Shown: positions 1 to 7,067, numbered from the stretch's first letter. The stretch: 19,873 nucleotides of DNA from an uncultured Bacilli bacterium (GCA_910585915.1 CAJUGF010000002.1:46378-66250); one strand, 5' to 3'. Numbers and translations: made by a program. Notes: generated by a model not told the origin, from the letters alone.

Positions 1-43
1 ACCGAGATCTACACTCTTTCCCTACACGACGCTCTTCCGATCT
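1..43 (+). other. Illumina adapter sequence (assembly contamination)
   Basis: The first 43 bases match the 3' part of the Illumina P5/TruSeq universal adapter, ending with the read-1 primer tail GCTCTTCCGATCT. They are not part of the genome. The frame starting at base 2 is open through the adapter and reads PRSTLFPYTTLFRS before entering the first gene, so an automatic gene caller would give a chimeric N-terminus. Genomic sequence starts at about base 44, and this is evidently a contig end. Confidence 0.97.
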
Positions 44-745
44 TTCACAGATGGAAGATTAATGAATGCATATAGCTATAACGAAAAAGAACAAAATAGA
101 AGAGAAGAAATTCAAAATTATGGAATTAAAAATGAAGCTATCATTGAAATATGTATTAACTCAGAAATTTTTAACACCTATGAATCACTAATAAATGCAA
201 GTTTAATCTTAACAACTGAGGAGAAAAAATATTTCATTTCACACTTCGAAGATTTTATAAATTTACACCCTAGTTATTTTAAAGCTAATGCATCCAATGA
301 AATTTTACAAGAGCTACTAACTAAAACATTTCAATCCTTAACATTCAAAGAAGATATTTATAAAATTCTCTTAGAAGAAAATATCATCTATACAATGGGA
401 GGATCAGATATCTTAGAAGAATTAAAAAATTATGGTATAACTGATTTTGAAAGTCAAAAATATTACATTCAAAATTACATAATTTTTAAAGGATTCCTAG
501 ATGGATTAAATATAAATAATTACCTTACAACACCAAAAGAAGAATATATTTATTCATTTCCAAATTTTATTGAAAATAATCCTTCATTAAACACAATGAA
601 AGAACAAGAGTGTTATGAATATGTAAAAACATTAATTTCCAATATTAGTGAAGAAGGTTTAAAATATTTATTAAAGAAGAAAGTGTATATCGTTCCTAAA
701 CCAATAAATACCAGAAGCAAAAAGATTGTCTGGGCTTACGTTTAA
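44..745 (+). CDS. Hypothetical protein, 5'-truncated at contig end
   Basis: I do not recognise this family. The frame is open from the adapter junction at base 44 (FTDGRL before the first Met) to a TAA at 743-745, so the gene is probably truncated at its 5' end by the end of the contig. The first ATG is at 62, with a possible but closely spaced GGAAG at 53-57, so a 227-aa protein starting there cannot be excluded. The visible protein is soluble, mostly helical and rich in Lys, Glu, Asn and Ile, with no membrane segment, signal peptide or recognisable catalytic motif. The last residues are basic (KKKVYIVPKP, then TRSKK). A good terminator begins on the stop codon, so it is transcribed separately from ruvA. 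Confidence 0.75.
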   Translation, partial: FTDGRLMNAYSYNEKEQNRREEIQNYGIKNEAIIEICINSEIFNTYESLINASLILTTEEKKYFISHFEDFINLHPSYFKANASNEILQELLTKTFQSLTFKEDIYKILLEENIIYTMGGSDILEELKNYGITDFESQKYYIQNYIIFKGFLDGLNINNYLTTPKEEYIYSFPNFIENNPSLNTMKEQECYEYVKTLISNISEEGLKYLLKKKVYIVPKPINTRSKKIVWAYV

Positions 746-767
746 TCTCCTTGAAGGAGATTTTTTT
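744..767 (+). terminator. Rho-independent terminator after the first gene
   Basis: An 8-bp perfect stem, AATCTCCT (744-751) with AGGAGATT (755-762), closes a 3-base loop and is followed by a T run to 767. The stop codon TAA (743-745) overlaps the 5' arm. Confidence 0.85.
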
Positions 768-793
768 AAAATGTATGAAATTCATGATATAAT
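765..793 (+). promoter_or_regulatory. Candidate sigma-A promoter for ruvA
   Basis: An extended -10, TGATATAAT (785-793), matches consensus. A weak -35, TTTAAA (765-770), lies 17 bases upstream inside the end of the terminator T run. Transcription would start near 800, leaving a leader of only about 10 bases before the ATG at 810. Confidence 0.55.
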
Positions 794-809
794 AAAAAAG
801 GTGAGTAAC

Positions 810-1364
810 ATGTATAACTATATAAAAGGCAAAATTACAATGCAAGAAAGTAATTATATCGTTTTAGAAAATAATAATATTGGTTACCAGATTTCAGTAG
901 GAAATCCTTTTAGTTTTCCTTTAGATAAAGAAGCATGTGTCTATATATATTCATATATTCGCGAAGATGAACATACTCTTTATGGTTTTAAAACCATTGA
1001 AGAAAAAGAATTATTTTTAAGACTCATTGGAGTAAAAGGATTAGGACCCAAAATGGCATTACCAATGCTTGCAACAGGAAGTGTCATAGGAATTATCGAC
1101 GCCATTGATAGAGAAAATATTTTATATTTAAAAAAATTTCCTAAAATTGGTGACAAAGTTGCAAGACAAATTATCTTAGATTTAAAAGGAAAATTAGCTA
1201 AAAAAGAAGATAATACAAGTGTTGTTGATTTTGAAGAGCTGATAAGTGTTTTAGAAAGTCTTGGATACAAAGGTGCAGATATCAAAAAAATTCTTCCACA
1301 AATAAATAACGATTTAGAAATTGAAGAGCAAGTAAAGGAAGCCTTAAAGCTACTATTAAAATGA
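810..1364 (+). CDS. ruvA: Holliday junction branch migration protein RuvA
   Basis: RuvA forms tetramers on the four-way Holliday junction and loads the RuvB motor for branch migration in recombinational repair. The 184-aa product has the N-terminal OB-fold domain (MYNYIKGKI onward), then two helix-hairpin-helix motifs (LIGVKGLGPKMA and FPKIGDKVARQI), and a C-terminal RuvB-contacting domain (about residues 138-184). It is slightly shorter than the usual ~200 aa because the linker is short. I place the start at ATG 810, after AAGGTGAG at 799-805; an in-frame ATG at 726 would add 28 residues not found in RuvA and would read through the preceding terminator. Its TGA stop overlaps the ATG of the next gene (ATGA), so it is translationally coupled to it. 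Confidence 0.96.
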   Translation: MYNYIKGKITMQESNYIVLENNNIGYQISVGNPFSFPLDKEACVYIYSYIREDEHTLYGFKTIEEKELFLRLIGVKGLGPKMALPMLATGSVIGIIDAIDRENILYLKKFPKIGDKVARQIILDLKGKLAKKEDNTSVVDFEELISVLESLGYKGADIKKILPQINNDLEIEEQVKEALKLLLK

Positions 1365-1897
1365 GAATAGGATTAGATATTGATGATACCTTCACAGAAA
1401 CAAAAAAAGCTTTTCGCCGCTCTTTCAAAAAATATCAAAAAAAGTACAATTCAACAAAAGAAAGAATCGAAAATTTAAATTATGAAGAATATAAAGAATT
1501 TTTAAAAGAATATGGAGAAGCAATCTATTTCAAAGTGAAGGAAAAGAAAAATGCTAGCAAAGTAGTTCGAAAATGGATTAAAGAAGGTCATCAAATTTAC
1601 TTTGTAACGGCAAGAAGCAAAGATTACTTTGAAAAAATGGAAGAATATACAAAAAAATATTTTATCAAAAGAGATATTCAATATGAACATATTTTCTTTG
1701 GTGTTCGTAATAAATATGAGTGTATCAAAGACTTAAATCTAGACCTCTTCATTGATGATCAAGAAAAAGTCTTAGATAGCTTTCCAAAAGATAAATTAAC
1801 GCTTTTAAAAATGATACCTGACAAAAATAATTACAGCAAATATGAGAAAGTTACCAATTGGAAAGAAATAGAGGAACTCGTTAAAACAATGCATTAA
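1361..1897 (+). CDS. HAD-superfamily hydrolase, 5'-nucleotidase-like
   Basis: The 178-aa protein has the haloacid dehalogenase fold signature. Motif I is DIDDT at residues 6-10, with D6 the nucleophile and D8 the acid/base. The motif II Thr is T83 in FVTARS. A conserved Lys follows at about 118-123 (NKYECIK), and the motif IV acidic pair is D132-D133 in LFIDD. The order and small cap between motifs I and II resemble 5'(3')-deoxyribonucleotidase (NT5C)-like phosphatases, so a nucleotide phosphatase is likely, but the substrate is inferred. It sits between ruvA (4-base overlap) and ruvB (16-base gap), clearly within their operon. No signal peptide is seen, so it is cytoplasmic. Confidence 0.85.
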   Translation: MRIGLDIDDTFTETKKAFRRSFKKYQKKYNSTKERIENLNYEEYKEFLKEYGEAIYFKVKEKKNASKVVRKWIKEGHQIYFVTARSKDYFEKMEEYTKKYFIKRDIQYEHIFFGVRNKYECIKDLNLDLFIDDQEKVLDSFPKDKLTLLKMIPDKNNYSKYEKVTNWKEIEELVKTMH

Positions 1898-1913
1898 AGA
1901 AAGGAGGATAATC

Positions 1914-2924
1914 GTGGAAGAAGAAAGATTATTAGATGGAGAAAAGCAGCAAAGCGATGTAACAGAAGAAAACATTAGACCACAGTCATTGGAGGAATAT
2001 GTAGGACAAAAAGAAATTACTGAAAACTTAAAGGTGTTTATTGAAGCTGCTAAAATGCGCAATGAACCTCTAGATCATGTTTTATTATATGGTCCTCCTG
2101 GACTTGGAAAAACAACCCTTGCTCATATTATCGCAAATGAGCTTGGAACCAATATAAAAACAGCAAGTGGACCTTCTCTTGAAAAAAGTGGAGACTTAGC
2201 AGCCGTATTATCAAATCTTGAACCTGGGGATGTTCTTTTTATTGATGAAATTCATCGCATGCCAAAATTTATTGAAGAAATTTTGTATCCAGCCATGGAA
2301 GATTTTGAACTAGATATTGTTATTAATAACGACGGTAGAAGCAGAAGTATAAAAATTGACTTACCTCCCTTTACCTTAGTGGGAGCAACCACGAGAGCTG
2401 GTGACATTTCAAGCCCTTTGAGAGACCGCTTTGGTATTATTTCAAAACTGAATTATTATAGTGATAACGAATTATTCCAAATTATCAAAAGAACGAGTCG
2501 AGTTCTTGGCATGGAAATAGAAAGTGATTCCGCAAAAGAAATCAGTAAACGATGCCGAAAAACACCTCGTATTGCTAATCGATTATTTAAACGAGTAAGA
2601 GATTTTGCTCTAGTTAAAAAACAAAATATTATTGATTACGAAACAACTACAGATGCCCTAAAACGCTTGAAAGTTGATCCTTATGGATTAGATCAAATCG
2701 ACATTGAATACTTAAATGCATTGATTACTAAATTTAATGGTGGACCTGTTGGAGTAGAAACCATCGCAACAAGCATTGGAGAAGAAGTATCTACAATTGA
2801 AGATGTAGTAGAGCCATTTCTTTTACAAGAAGGATTTATTAAACGTACACCAAGAGGAAGAATGGTTACAGAAAAAAGCTATGATCACCTAAAAATCAGT
2901 CACAACAATTCTTTGTTTGATTAA
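1914..2924 (+). CDS. ruvB: Holliday junction DNA helicase RuvB
   Basis: RuvB is the AAA+ hexameric motor that pumps DNA through the RuvA-bound Holliday junction. The 336-aa product is of normal length. Walker A is GPPGLGKT (residues 60-67), Walker B is LFIDE with the following IHR (about 108-114), sensor 1 lies in VGATTRAG, and the arginine-finger region LRDRFG follows. The C-terminal winged helix includes the GGPVGVETIA stretch and ends with the typical TPRGR segment. Translation starts with GTG at 1914, placed six bases after a strong AAGGAGG (1901-1907). It is the third gene of the ruvA-HAD-ruvB operon. No terminator follows; the next promoter lies directly after the stop. Confidence 0.98.
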   Translation: MEEERLLDGEKQQSDVTEENIRPQSLEEYVGQKEITENLKVFIEAAKMRNEPLDHVLLYGPPGLGKTTLAHIIANELGTNIKTASGPSLEKSGDLAAVLSNLEPGDVLFIDEIHRMPKFIEEILYPAMEDFELDIVINNDGRSRSIKIDLPPFTLVGATTRAGDISSPLRDRFGIISKLNYYSDNELFQIIKRTSRVLGMEIESDSAKEISKRCRKTPRIANRLFKRVRDFALVKKQNIIDYETTTDALKRLKVDPYGLDQIDIEYLNALITKFNGGPVGVETIATSIGEEVSTIEDVVEPFLLQEGFIKRTPRGRMVTEKSYDHLKISHNNSLFD

Positions 2925-2929
2925 AAATA

Positions 2930-2938
2930 TGATATAAT
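2930..2938 (+). promoter_or_regulatory. Extended -10 element upstream of the 275-aa gene
   Basis: TGATATAAT (2930-2938) is a perfect extended -10. Only a weak -35-like TTCTTT (2909-2914, 18-base spacer) lies upstream. It starts six bases after the ruvB stop, so the next gene probably has its own transcript as well as any read-through from the ruv operon. Confidence 0.5.
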
Positions 2939-2961
2939 ATCGTATAAGAAAGAAGGTAGTC

Positions 2962-3789
2962 ATGAAAACCATTAATCTACAGGATCAATTTATAATTAAA
3001 CTAAATAATCATGGATTAGAGAAAGTCTATGCTTATTTAATATCATCAAGACAAAATACAGAAGAAGAAGCAAAAGAAATAACAAAGAGCATAAAAGAGA
3101 ATAATTATTTACTTCAAACTGAATTATGGCGCTTCATAGAAATATTTGGAAATTGTATTGATGAGCCAGAAAGTACAAGAGGATTTAAAACCACAACTGG
3201 ATTAATCAAAAATAATGCTTGGGAGCCACTGAATATAAATGAAGTAGCATTAGCTCATTTAACCGAAAATGGTATTCAAGAATTAAAAAAGTATGAAGAT
3301 GGAAGTATTTTGTCCCAAATCGATGAAAATCATAATCATCGTATAGTTTTATGGGAATTATATAACATTTATGGGACAGACATTTTAAGAAAGCATCCTT
3401 TTGTAGACAATCAAATAATCCTAGAGACAAATGATTCTCATTTAAAGTATAATTCTTTCTTAAAGCAACGAAATGAACTAAAAGAACTTGCCAATTTTTT
3501 AAAACTTGTAGCAAAATATAATCAAAAATTTCAACAGGGACTAAAAATTAACGACATATATACTAGTCTTCTAAAAGAAAATAACATAAAATACATTTCT
3601 AGAAGAGGAATAAACCATGCAATGGAAGAGAAATCATCAAATAGATTCATAGCAGGATATCCAGGGTTTCATTTTGAAGAGGAATTATATGCTTTAGCTT
3701 ACGCTTACCATAAAAATAATCAAAAAAATGAAAGAATCCCCTTTGCAATTCGTACAAGAATCTTAGAAATGCAAGCAAAAGAAGAATAG
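2962..3789 (+). CDS. Hypothetical protein, 275 aa
   Basis: I do not recognise this protein. It starts at ATG 2962 after AGAAAGAAGG and ends at TAG 3787-3789. It is predicted soluble, helix-rich and charged, with no signal peptide, membrane helix or known catalytic motif. The best-conserved-looking stretches are LWRFIEIFGN near residue 54, GFHFEEELYALAYAYHKN near the C-terminus, and IRTRILEMQAKEE at the end. Context gives little help: it lies between ruvB and queA on the same strand, with its own extended -10 and a hairpin after it. Base composition looks like that of its neighbours, so there is no sign of recent transfer. The function is unknown. Confidence 0.8.
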   Translation: MKTINLQDQFIIKLNNHGLEKVYAYLISSRQNTEEEAKEITKSIKENNYLLQTELWRFIEIFGNCIDEPESTRGFKTTTGLIKNNAWEPLNINEVALAHLTENGIQELKKYEDGSILSQIDENHNHRIVLWELYNIYGTDILRKHPFVDNQIILETNDSHLKYNSFLKQRNELKELANFLKLVAKYNQKFQQGLKINDIYTSLLKENNIKYISRRGINHAMEEKSSNRFIAGYPGFHFEEELYALAYAYHKNNQKNERIPFAIRTRILEMQAKEE

Positions 3790-3809
3790 ACAAAATTCTT
3801 CTTTTCTTT
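3777..3809 (+). terminator. AT-rich hairpin with T-rich tail after the 275-aa gene
   Basis: AAAAGAAGAAT (3777-3787) pairs with ATTCTTCTTTT (3795-3805) around a 7-base loop, and TTTT follows. The stem is 11 bp but poor in G+C, so termination may be partial. The hairpin overlaps the stop codon and the queA -35 element. Confidence 0.5.
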
Positions 3810-3815
3810 TATAAT
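3787..3815 (+). promoter_or_regulatory. Sigma-A promoter for queA
   Basis: TAGACA (3787-3792, five of six to TTGACA) and TATAAT (3810-3815) are separated by exactly 17 bases. The -35 begins on the TAG stop codon of the preceding gene and lies in the loop of the overlapping hairpin. Transcription would start near 3822, about 18 bases before the queA ATG. Confidence 0.7.
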
Positions 3816-3839
3816 GAAAAAAGTCAAGGAAGGGATATT

Positions 3840-4877
3840 ATGAAACTAGAAGAATTTGATTATGAATTACCAGAGAACCTAATTGCTCAAACTCCACTAA
3901 AAGAACGGTGTACCTCAAGATTGATGATTTTAAATAAAACAACAGGAAAAACTGAACATAAACATTTTTTTGACATAATAAATTACTTAGATAAAGGAGA
4001 CATTCTAGTTATTAATGATACTAAAGTTATACCAGCAAGAATAATAGGAGAAAAGGAAGAAACAAAAGCTACAATCGAATTATTACTTTTAAAAGACTTA
4101 GGAAATAACACGTGGGAATGTTTATCTAGACCCTTTAAACGTTTAAAAGTGGGAACAAAAATTACCTTTGGTAATGGAGAATTAAAAGCAGAAGTTATAG
4201 AAAAAAAAGAAGAAGGAATTGTTTGTGTAAAATTAATCTATAAAGGAATATTATTGGAAATATTAGAAACATTAGGGCAAATGCCTCTTCCACCATACAT
4301 ACATGAAAAATTAGAAGAAAAAGAAAGATATAACACAGTATATGCTCAAAATCTTGGAAGTGCAGCCGCCCCAACAGCAGGACTTCACTTTACCAAAGAG
4401 GTCCTGAACAAATTAAAAGAAAAGGGTATAATAATAGTAAATGTTACTCTTCATGTGGGACTTGGAACATTTCGTCCAGTAGAAGTAGAAAATATTATGA
4501 ATCATCACATGCACAGTGAATACTATGAAATGGATGAAAAAACTGCTAATATTTTAAACGAAGCAAAAAAAGAAGGAAGAAGAATTATTGCTGTAGGAAC
4601 TACATCCACAAGAGTCTTAGAAACAATTATGCAGAAATTTCATCAATTTCAAGAATGTAAAGGAAATACGGATATATTTATTTACCCTGGATATCAATTT
4701 CAAGCCATTGATTGCTTAATTACAAACTTTCACTTACCAAAAAGTACACTTATCATGCTAATCAGTGCTTTTGCAGGAAGAGAAAATGTATTGAACGCTT
4801 ATAAAGAAGCTGTAAAAGAAAGCTATCGATTCTTTTCCTTTGGGGATGCTATGTTTATTACAAACAAAAATAACTAA
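3840..4877 (+). CDS. queA: S-adenosylmethionine:tRNA ribosyltransferase-isomerase QueA
   Basis: QueA transfers and isomerises the ribosyl group of SAM onto preQ1 at tRNA position 34, giving epoxyqueuosine, the penultimate step of queuosine synthesis. The 345-aa product has the expected length and hallmark segments: FDYELPENLIAQ at the N-terminus, LVINDTKVIPARI, QMPLPPYI, GSAAAPTAGLHFT, NVTLHVGLGTFRPV, GTTSTRVLE and the C-terminal LITNFHLPKSTLIML. The start at ATG 3840 follows AAGGAAGGG. In many Bacillota queA lies directly after ruvB and before tgt; here an unknown gene separates it from ruvB, and tgt is absent downstream, where the strand switches. Tgt must be encoded elsewhere if queuosine is made. 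Confidence 0.97.
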   Translation: MKLEEFDYELPENLIAQTPLKERCTSRLMILNKTTGKTEHKHFFDIINYLDKGDILVINDTKVIPARIIGEKEETKATIELLLLKDLGNNTWECLSRPFKRLKVGTKITFGNGELKAEVIEKKEEGIVCVKLIYKGILLEILETLGQMPLPPYIHEKLEEKERYNTVYAQNLGSAAAPTAGLHFTKEVLNKLKEKGIIIVNVTLHVGLGTFRPVEVENIMNHHMHSEYYEMDEKTANILNEAKKEGRRIIAVGTTSTRVLETIMQKFHQFQECKGNTDIFIYPGYQFQAIDCLITNFHLPKSTLIMLISAFAGRENVLNAYKEAVKESYRFFSFGDAMFITNKNN

Positions 4878-4898
4878 TGTGCTTATTAGTTATTTTTT
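4869..4898. terminator. Bidirectional terminator between convergent genes
   Basis: TAACTAAT (4871-4878) pairs perfectly with ATTAGTTA (4885-4892), extended by flanking A/T bases. A T run follows on the plus strand (4893-4899) and a T-rich run on the minus strand (complement of 4865-4870). Both stop codons, queA TAA 4875-4877 and the minus-strand gene's TAA 4888-4886, lie inside the stem, so one short element can serve both genes. Confidence 0.8.
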
Positions 4899-5851
4899 TC
4901 TTGAAATTCTAAATAAATACTGGGGTCAAATTGATGTTCCAAGACTTCAACTTCACCTTCATCAGCTTTTTCTAACTCTTCATTATTAACCAAAAAATAT
5001 TTATGTTGCAAATAATCCTTGCCATCATTACTAACAGGATCATCCCAAGTTAAATCCAAATGAACCCATTCATTATCAAGATAAAGAGCATTCCAAACAT
5101 GACCTTCAGAAGAAGAGAGTGTATCAGGTGTTGTAGCAATTTTATAATTTAATACATGAAACTTGGTTAAAAAAATTGCCATAACATCAGTATATCCATT
5201 ACAAGTTGCATAACCCTCCATAAGTGGCCCATAAGCCAAATAAGAAAGATAATCAGATTCACCATTTTCATTTCTGGTCACATCATATTTTGTATGATCA
5301 ATCACATAATCATGAAAAGCTTTGATTTTATCATATAATTCCATATCATCTGTAATATTTTGTTTAATATATTGATCTACTTTTTCGTTAATAATTTTTA
5401 TTTGCTCTTCATTATATAAGTATTCCACCTGCACACTAACTTCTCCAGACTCTGACAAACTAGTACGAATATTAGAAAAACTATAAAAAGGATGCACAAA
5501 ATTATTAATATGTGTAAGAAGGGTTTGATCTTGACTGATGTCCTTCATATCAGCAATGCAATCAGTATATTCACTCGGACAATAAAAAGTAAAAGAATCC
5601 CAGCCAGAATTAACAATTGTGAAGAATATATTCTTTAAATCCTGGCGACTCAATGGTGAAAACGAAATTGCATTTTGTACAAATAAAAAATTATCTTCCT
5701 TTTTATAAGGAGTGGAAACAAGTGGTGGTTTTACATCCTTAGGTTCCACAAATGTTGTAATAACAGTACTAATGGTATTCATTTGACCTAAAAGACAAAA
5801 TAAAAAAACACAGCAAACAATTGTTAGAATATTTTCTTTAAACCACTTCAA
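4886..5851 (-). CDS. Membrane-anchored transglutaminase-like domain protein
   Basis: The 321-aa protein begins with a hydrophobic segment (residues 8-22, after KWFKEN) that fits a signal anchor or signal peptide; the rest would be outside the membrane. Residues ~165-270 carry the transglutaminase/papain-like core. The catalytic triad is visible as C217 in EGYATCNGY, H251 in GHVWNALYL and D266 in HLDLTWDD. Family members in Bacillota are mostly extracytoplasmic proteases or envelope proteins of uncertain substrate; a cross-linking function is not implied. The start is TTG at 5851-5849, because no ATG or GTG lies further upstream in frame before a stop; the ribosome binding site is weak (AGATGG). 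The gene follows rpsT on the minus strand, separated from it by a terminator. Confidence 0.88.
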   Translation of the reverse strand: MKWFKENILTIVCCVFLFCLLGQMNTISTVITTFVEPKDVKPPLVSTPYKKEDNFLFVQNAISFSPLSRQDLKNIFFTIVNSGWDSFTFYCPSEYTDCIADMKDISQDQTLLTHINNFVHPFYSFSNIRTSLSESGEVSVQVEYLYNEEQIKIINEKVDQYIKQNITDDMELYDKIKAFHDYVIDHTKYDVTRNENGESDYLSYLAYGPLMEGYATCNGYTDVMAIFLTKFHVLNYKIATTPDTLSSSEGHVWNALYLDNEWVHLDLTWDDPVSNDGKDYLQHKYFLVNNEELEKADEGEVEVLEHQFDPSIYLEFQEKNN

Positions 5852-5883
5852 AATACCATCTACTTTCTAAAATAATTTTAACA

Positions 5884-5915
5884 TTAAAAAATGAAGTAAT
5901 CAAACATTACTTCAT
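5884..5915 (-). terminator. Rho-independent terminator of rpsT
   Basis: On the minus strand ATGAAGTAAT (5915-5906) pairs perfectly with ATTACTTCAT (5900-5891) around a 5-base loop, followed by a T run (complement of 5886-5890). The rpsT stop codon lies in the 5' arm. Confidence 0.88.
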
Positions 5916-6170
5916 ATCTTTTAACTTTTGTGATAATCTTGATTTTTGACGACTAGCAGTATTTGATTTTATAAATCCTTTACTAACAGCCTGATCAATA
6001 TATTTTTGTGTATCAGCAAATAACTTAGTAGCAGCTTCTTTATCATTAGCAGCAATTGCTTTATCACAATCTTTAATTAAATTTTTAACACGAGCCTTTA
6101 GTTCATGGTTATTTGAAGTTTTCTTTTCTATTACTTTAATTGCCTTCTTAGAGCTCTTAATATTAGCCAT
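5907..6170 (-). CDS. rpsT: 30S ribosomal protein S20
   Basis: S20 is a primary 16S rRNA-binding protein of the small subunit. The 87-aa protein has the family hallmarks: MANIKSSKKAIKVIEKK at the N-terminus, a long basic three-helix body (LKARVKNLIKD), and the ending ASRQKSRLSQKLKDM. The start ATG (6170-6168) follows a strong GGAAGGGAGA on the minus strand. It has its own promoter and terminator, as usual for this monocistronic gene. Its divergent position next to gpr reproduces the Bacillus arrangement, where rpsT faces away from gpr-spoIIP-lepA. Confidence 0.98.
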   Translation of the reverse strand: MANIKSSKKAIKVIEKKTSNNHELKARVKNLIKDCDKAIAANDKEAATKLFADTQKYIDQAVSKGFIKSNTASRQKSRLSQKLKDMK

Positions 6171-6203
6171 AAATATCTCCCTTCCATACCTAATTCAAGT
6201 ACC

Positions 6204-6232
6204 ATTTTAACAGAATTATATGTTGAATGCAA
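6204..6232 (-). promoter_or_regulatory. Sigma-A promoter for rpsT
   Basis: On the minus strand TTGCAT (6232-6227) and TAAAAT (6209-6204) are 17 bases apart, with an extended -10 TG at 6212-6211. The start would be near 6197, giving a leader of about 27 bases that contains the strong ribosome binding site. Confidence 0.75.
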
Positions 6233-6280
6233 CGAAAAATGTATGGAATTTCTTGATTATAAGCCATTTTCGAGATTTTT

Positions 6281-6310
6281 CTAATAGAAAAAAGCTTTTT
6301 GTACATCATA
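6281..6310 (+). promoter_or_regulatory. Candidate sigma-G-type (forespore) promoter for gpr
   Basis: CATCATA (6304-6310) fits the sigma-G -10 pattern CATnnTA. CTAATA (6281-6286), with the AATA core of the -35, lies 17 bases upstream. The -10 ends 16 bases before the gpr ATG. In Bacillus gpr is transcribed by forespore sigma factors (established knowledge); the match here is by eye in AT-rich sequence, so it is tentative. No good sigma-A pair is seen. Confidence 0.45.
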
Positions 6311-6326
6311 AAAACAGGTGAGAAAT

Positions 6327-7064
6327 ATGAAACAATATCTATTCTTAGATGCAGCAAAAAGATCCACAGATCCCAAAATATTAGTAGGACAAAGAAAATC
6401 TGCAAACCAAATAATAAGCCATTATCAAATACTCGAAAAAAATAAGAAAGAATTAAAAAGAGAAAAAGGCGATTATTTTCTAATAGAATTTACGGATAAT
6501 GCCATTGAAAAAAACGAAGAAGCACTACAAAAAGAATTTCAAAAAATAGTAAAACTTTTTTTAAAAAAATATCACAAAGATCGACCTATATTAGTAATCG
6601 GTTTAGGAAATTCTAAAATTATAGCAGACGCTCTAGGGTCCTCTGTTACAAATAAAATGATTGCAACAAACCACTACAACGATTTTCTAACCATCCCTAA
6701 AGTAGCTCTATTTAATCCAGAAGTAATATCCAAAACAGGGATTTCGTCTTTCAAATTAATTCAGTTAGTGGTTCAAGATGTTAAACCTGACTTGATTATT
6801 TTAGTTGATGCTCTTGCCACCAAAGATGTAAAATCACTAAATCGTGTTATTGAAATTAGTGATACAGGAATCATCCCTGGAAGCGCATTAAGAACAAACA
6901 AAGAAATTAATAAAAATACTTTTCATATCCCAATCCTAAGCATTGGAGTACCACTGTTATATCAAACAGATGAGGGATTATTCGGAAGTTCTACGATTGA
7001 TTATGAATTAAATCATCTATCTACGCTTATAGCAAATGGTCTAAATCGTAGCATTTTATTCTAA
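6327..7064 (+). CDS. gpr: Germination protease GPR (compact form)
   Basis: GPR degrades the small acid-soluble proteins that coat spore DNA, at the start of germination; it is made in the forespore as a zymogen. The 245-aa product carries recognisable GPR segments: ILVIGLGNSKIIADALG, KPDLIILVDALATKDVKSLN, IEISDTGIIPGSAL and ILSIGVPL. Bacillus GPR is about 370 aa. Here the N-terminal part is short and the segment between IGVP and the last helix (IANGLNRSI, resembling the ending of Bacillus GPR) is largely missing, so the protein is condensed rather than simply cut at the end. I choose ATG 6327 because AGGTGAG (6316-6322) is placed for it; the GTG at 6318 is part of that site. It is followed by spoIIP after 56 bases. 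Confidence 0.88.
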   Translation: MKQYLFLDAAKRSTDPKILVGQRKSANQIISHYQILEKNKKELKREKGDYFLIEFTDNAIEKNEEALQKEFQKIVKLFLKKYHKDRPILVIGLGNSKIIADALGSSVTNKMIATNHYNDFLTIPKVALFNPEVISKTGISSFKLIQLVVQDVKPDLIILVDALATKDVKSLNRVIEISDTGIIPGSALRTNKEINKNTFHIPILSIGVPLLYQTDEGLFGSSTIDYELNHLSTLIANGLNRSILF

Positions 7065-7067
7065 TTC

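Noticed and set aside
726..809. In-frame N-terminal extension of ruvA from ATG 726
   Set aside because: It overlaps the previous gene and crosses its terminator and the ruvA -10. RuvA proteins start at the MYNYIKG position, and the ribosome binding site fits ATG 810.
6190..6405. Minus-strand open frame of 71 codons over the rpsT-gpr gap
   Set aside because: It overlaps the start of gpr and the rpsT promoter, has no family resemblance, and its hydrophobic look comes from AT-rich sequence read on the wrong strand.
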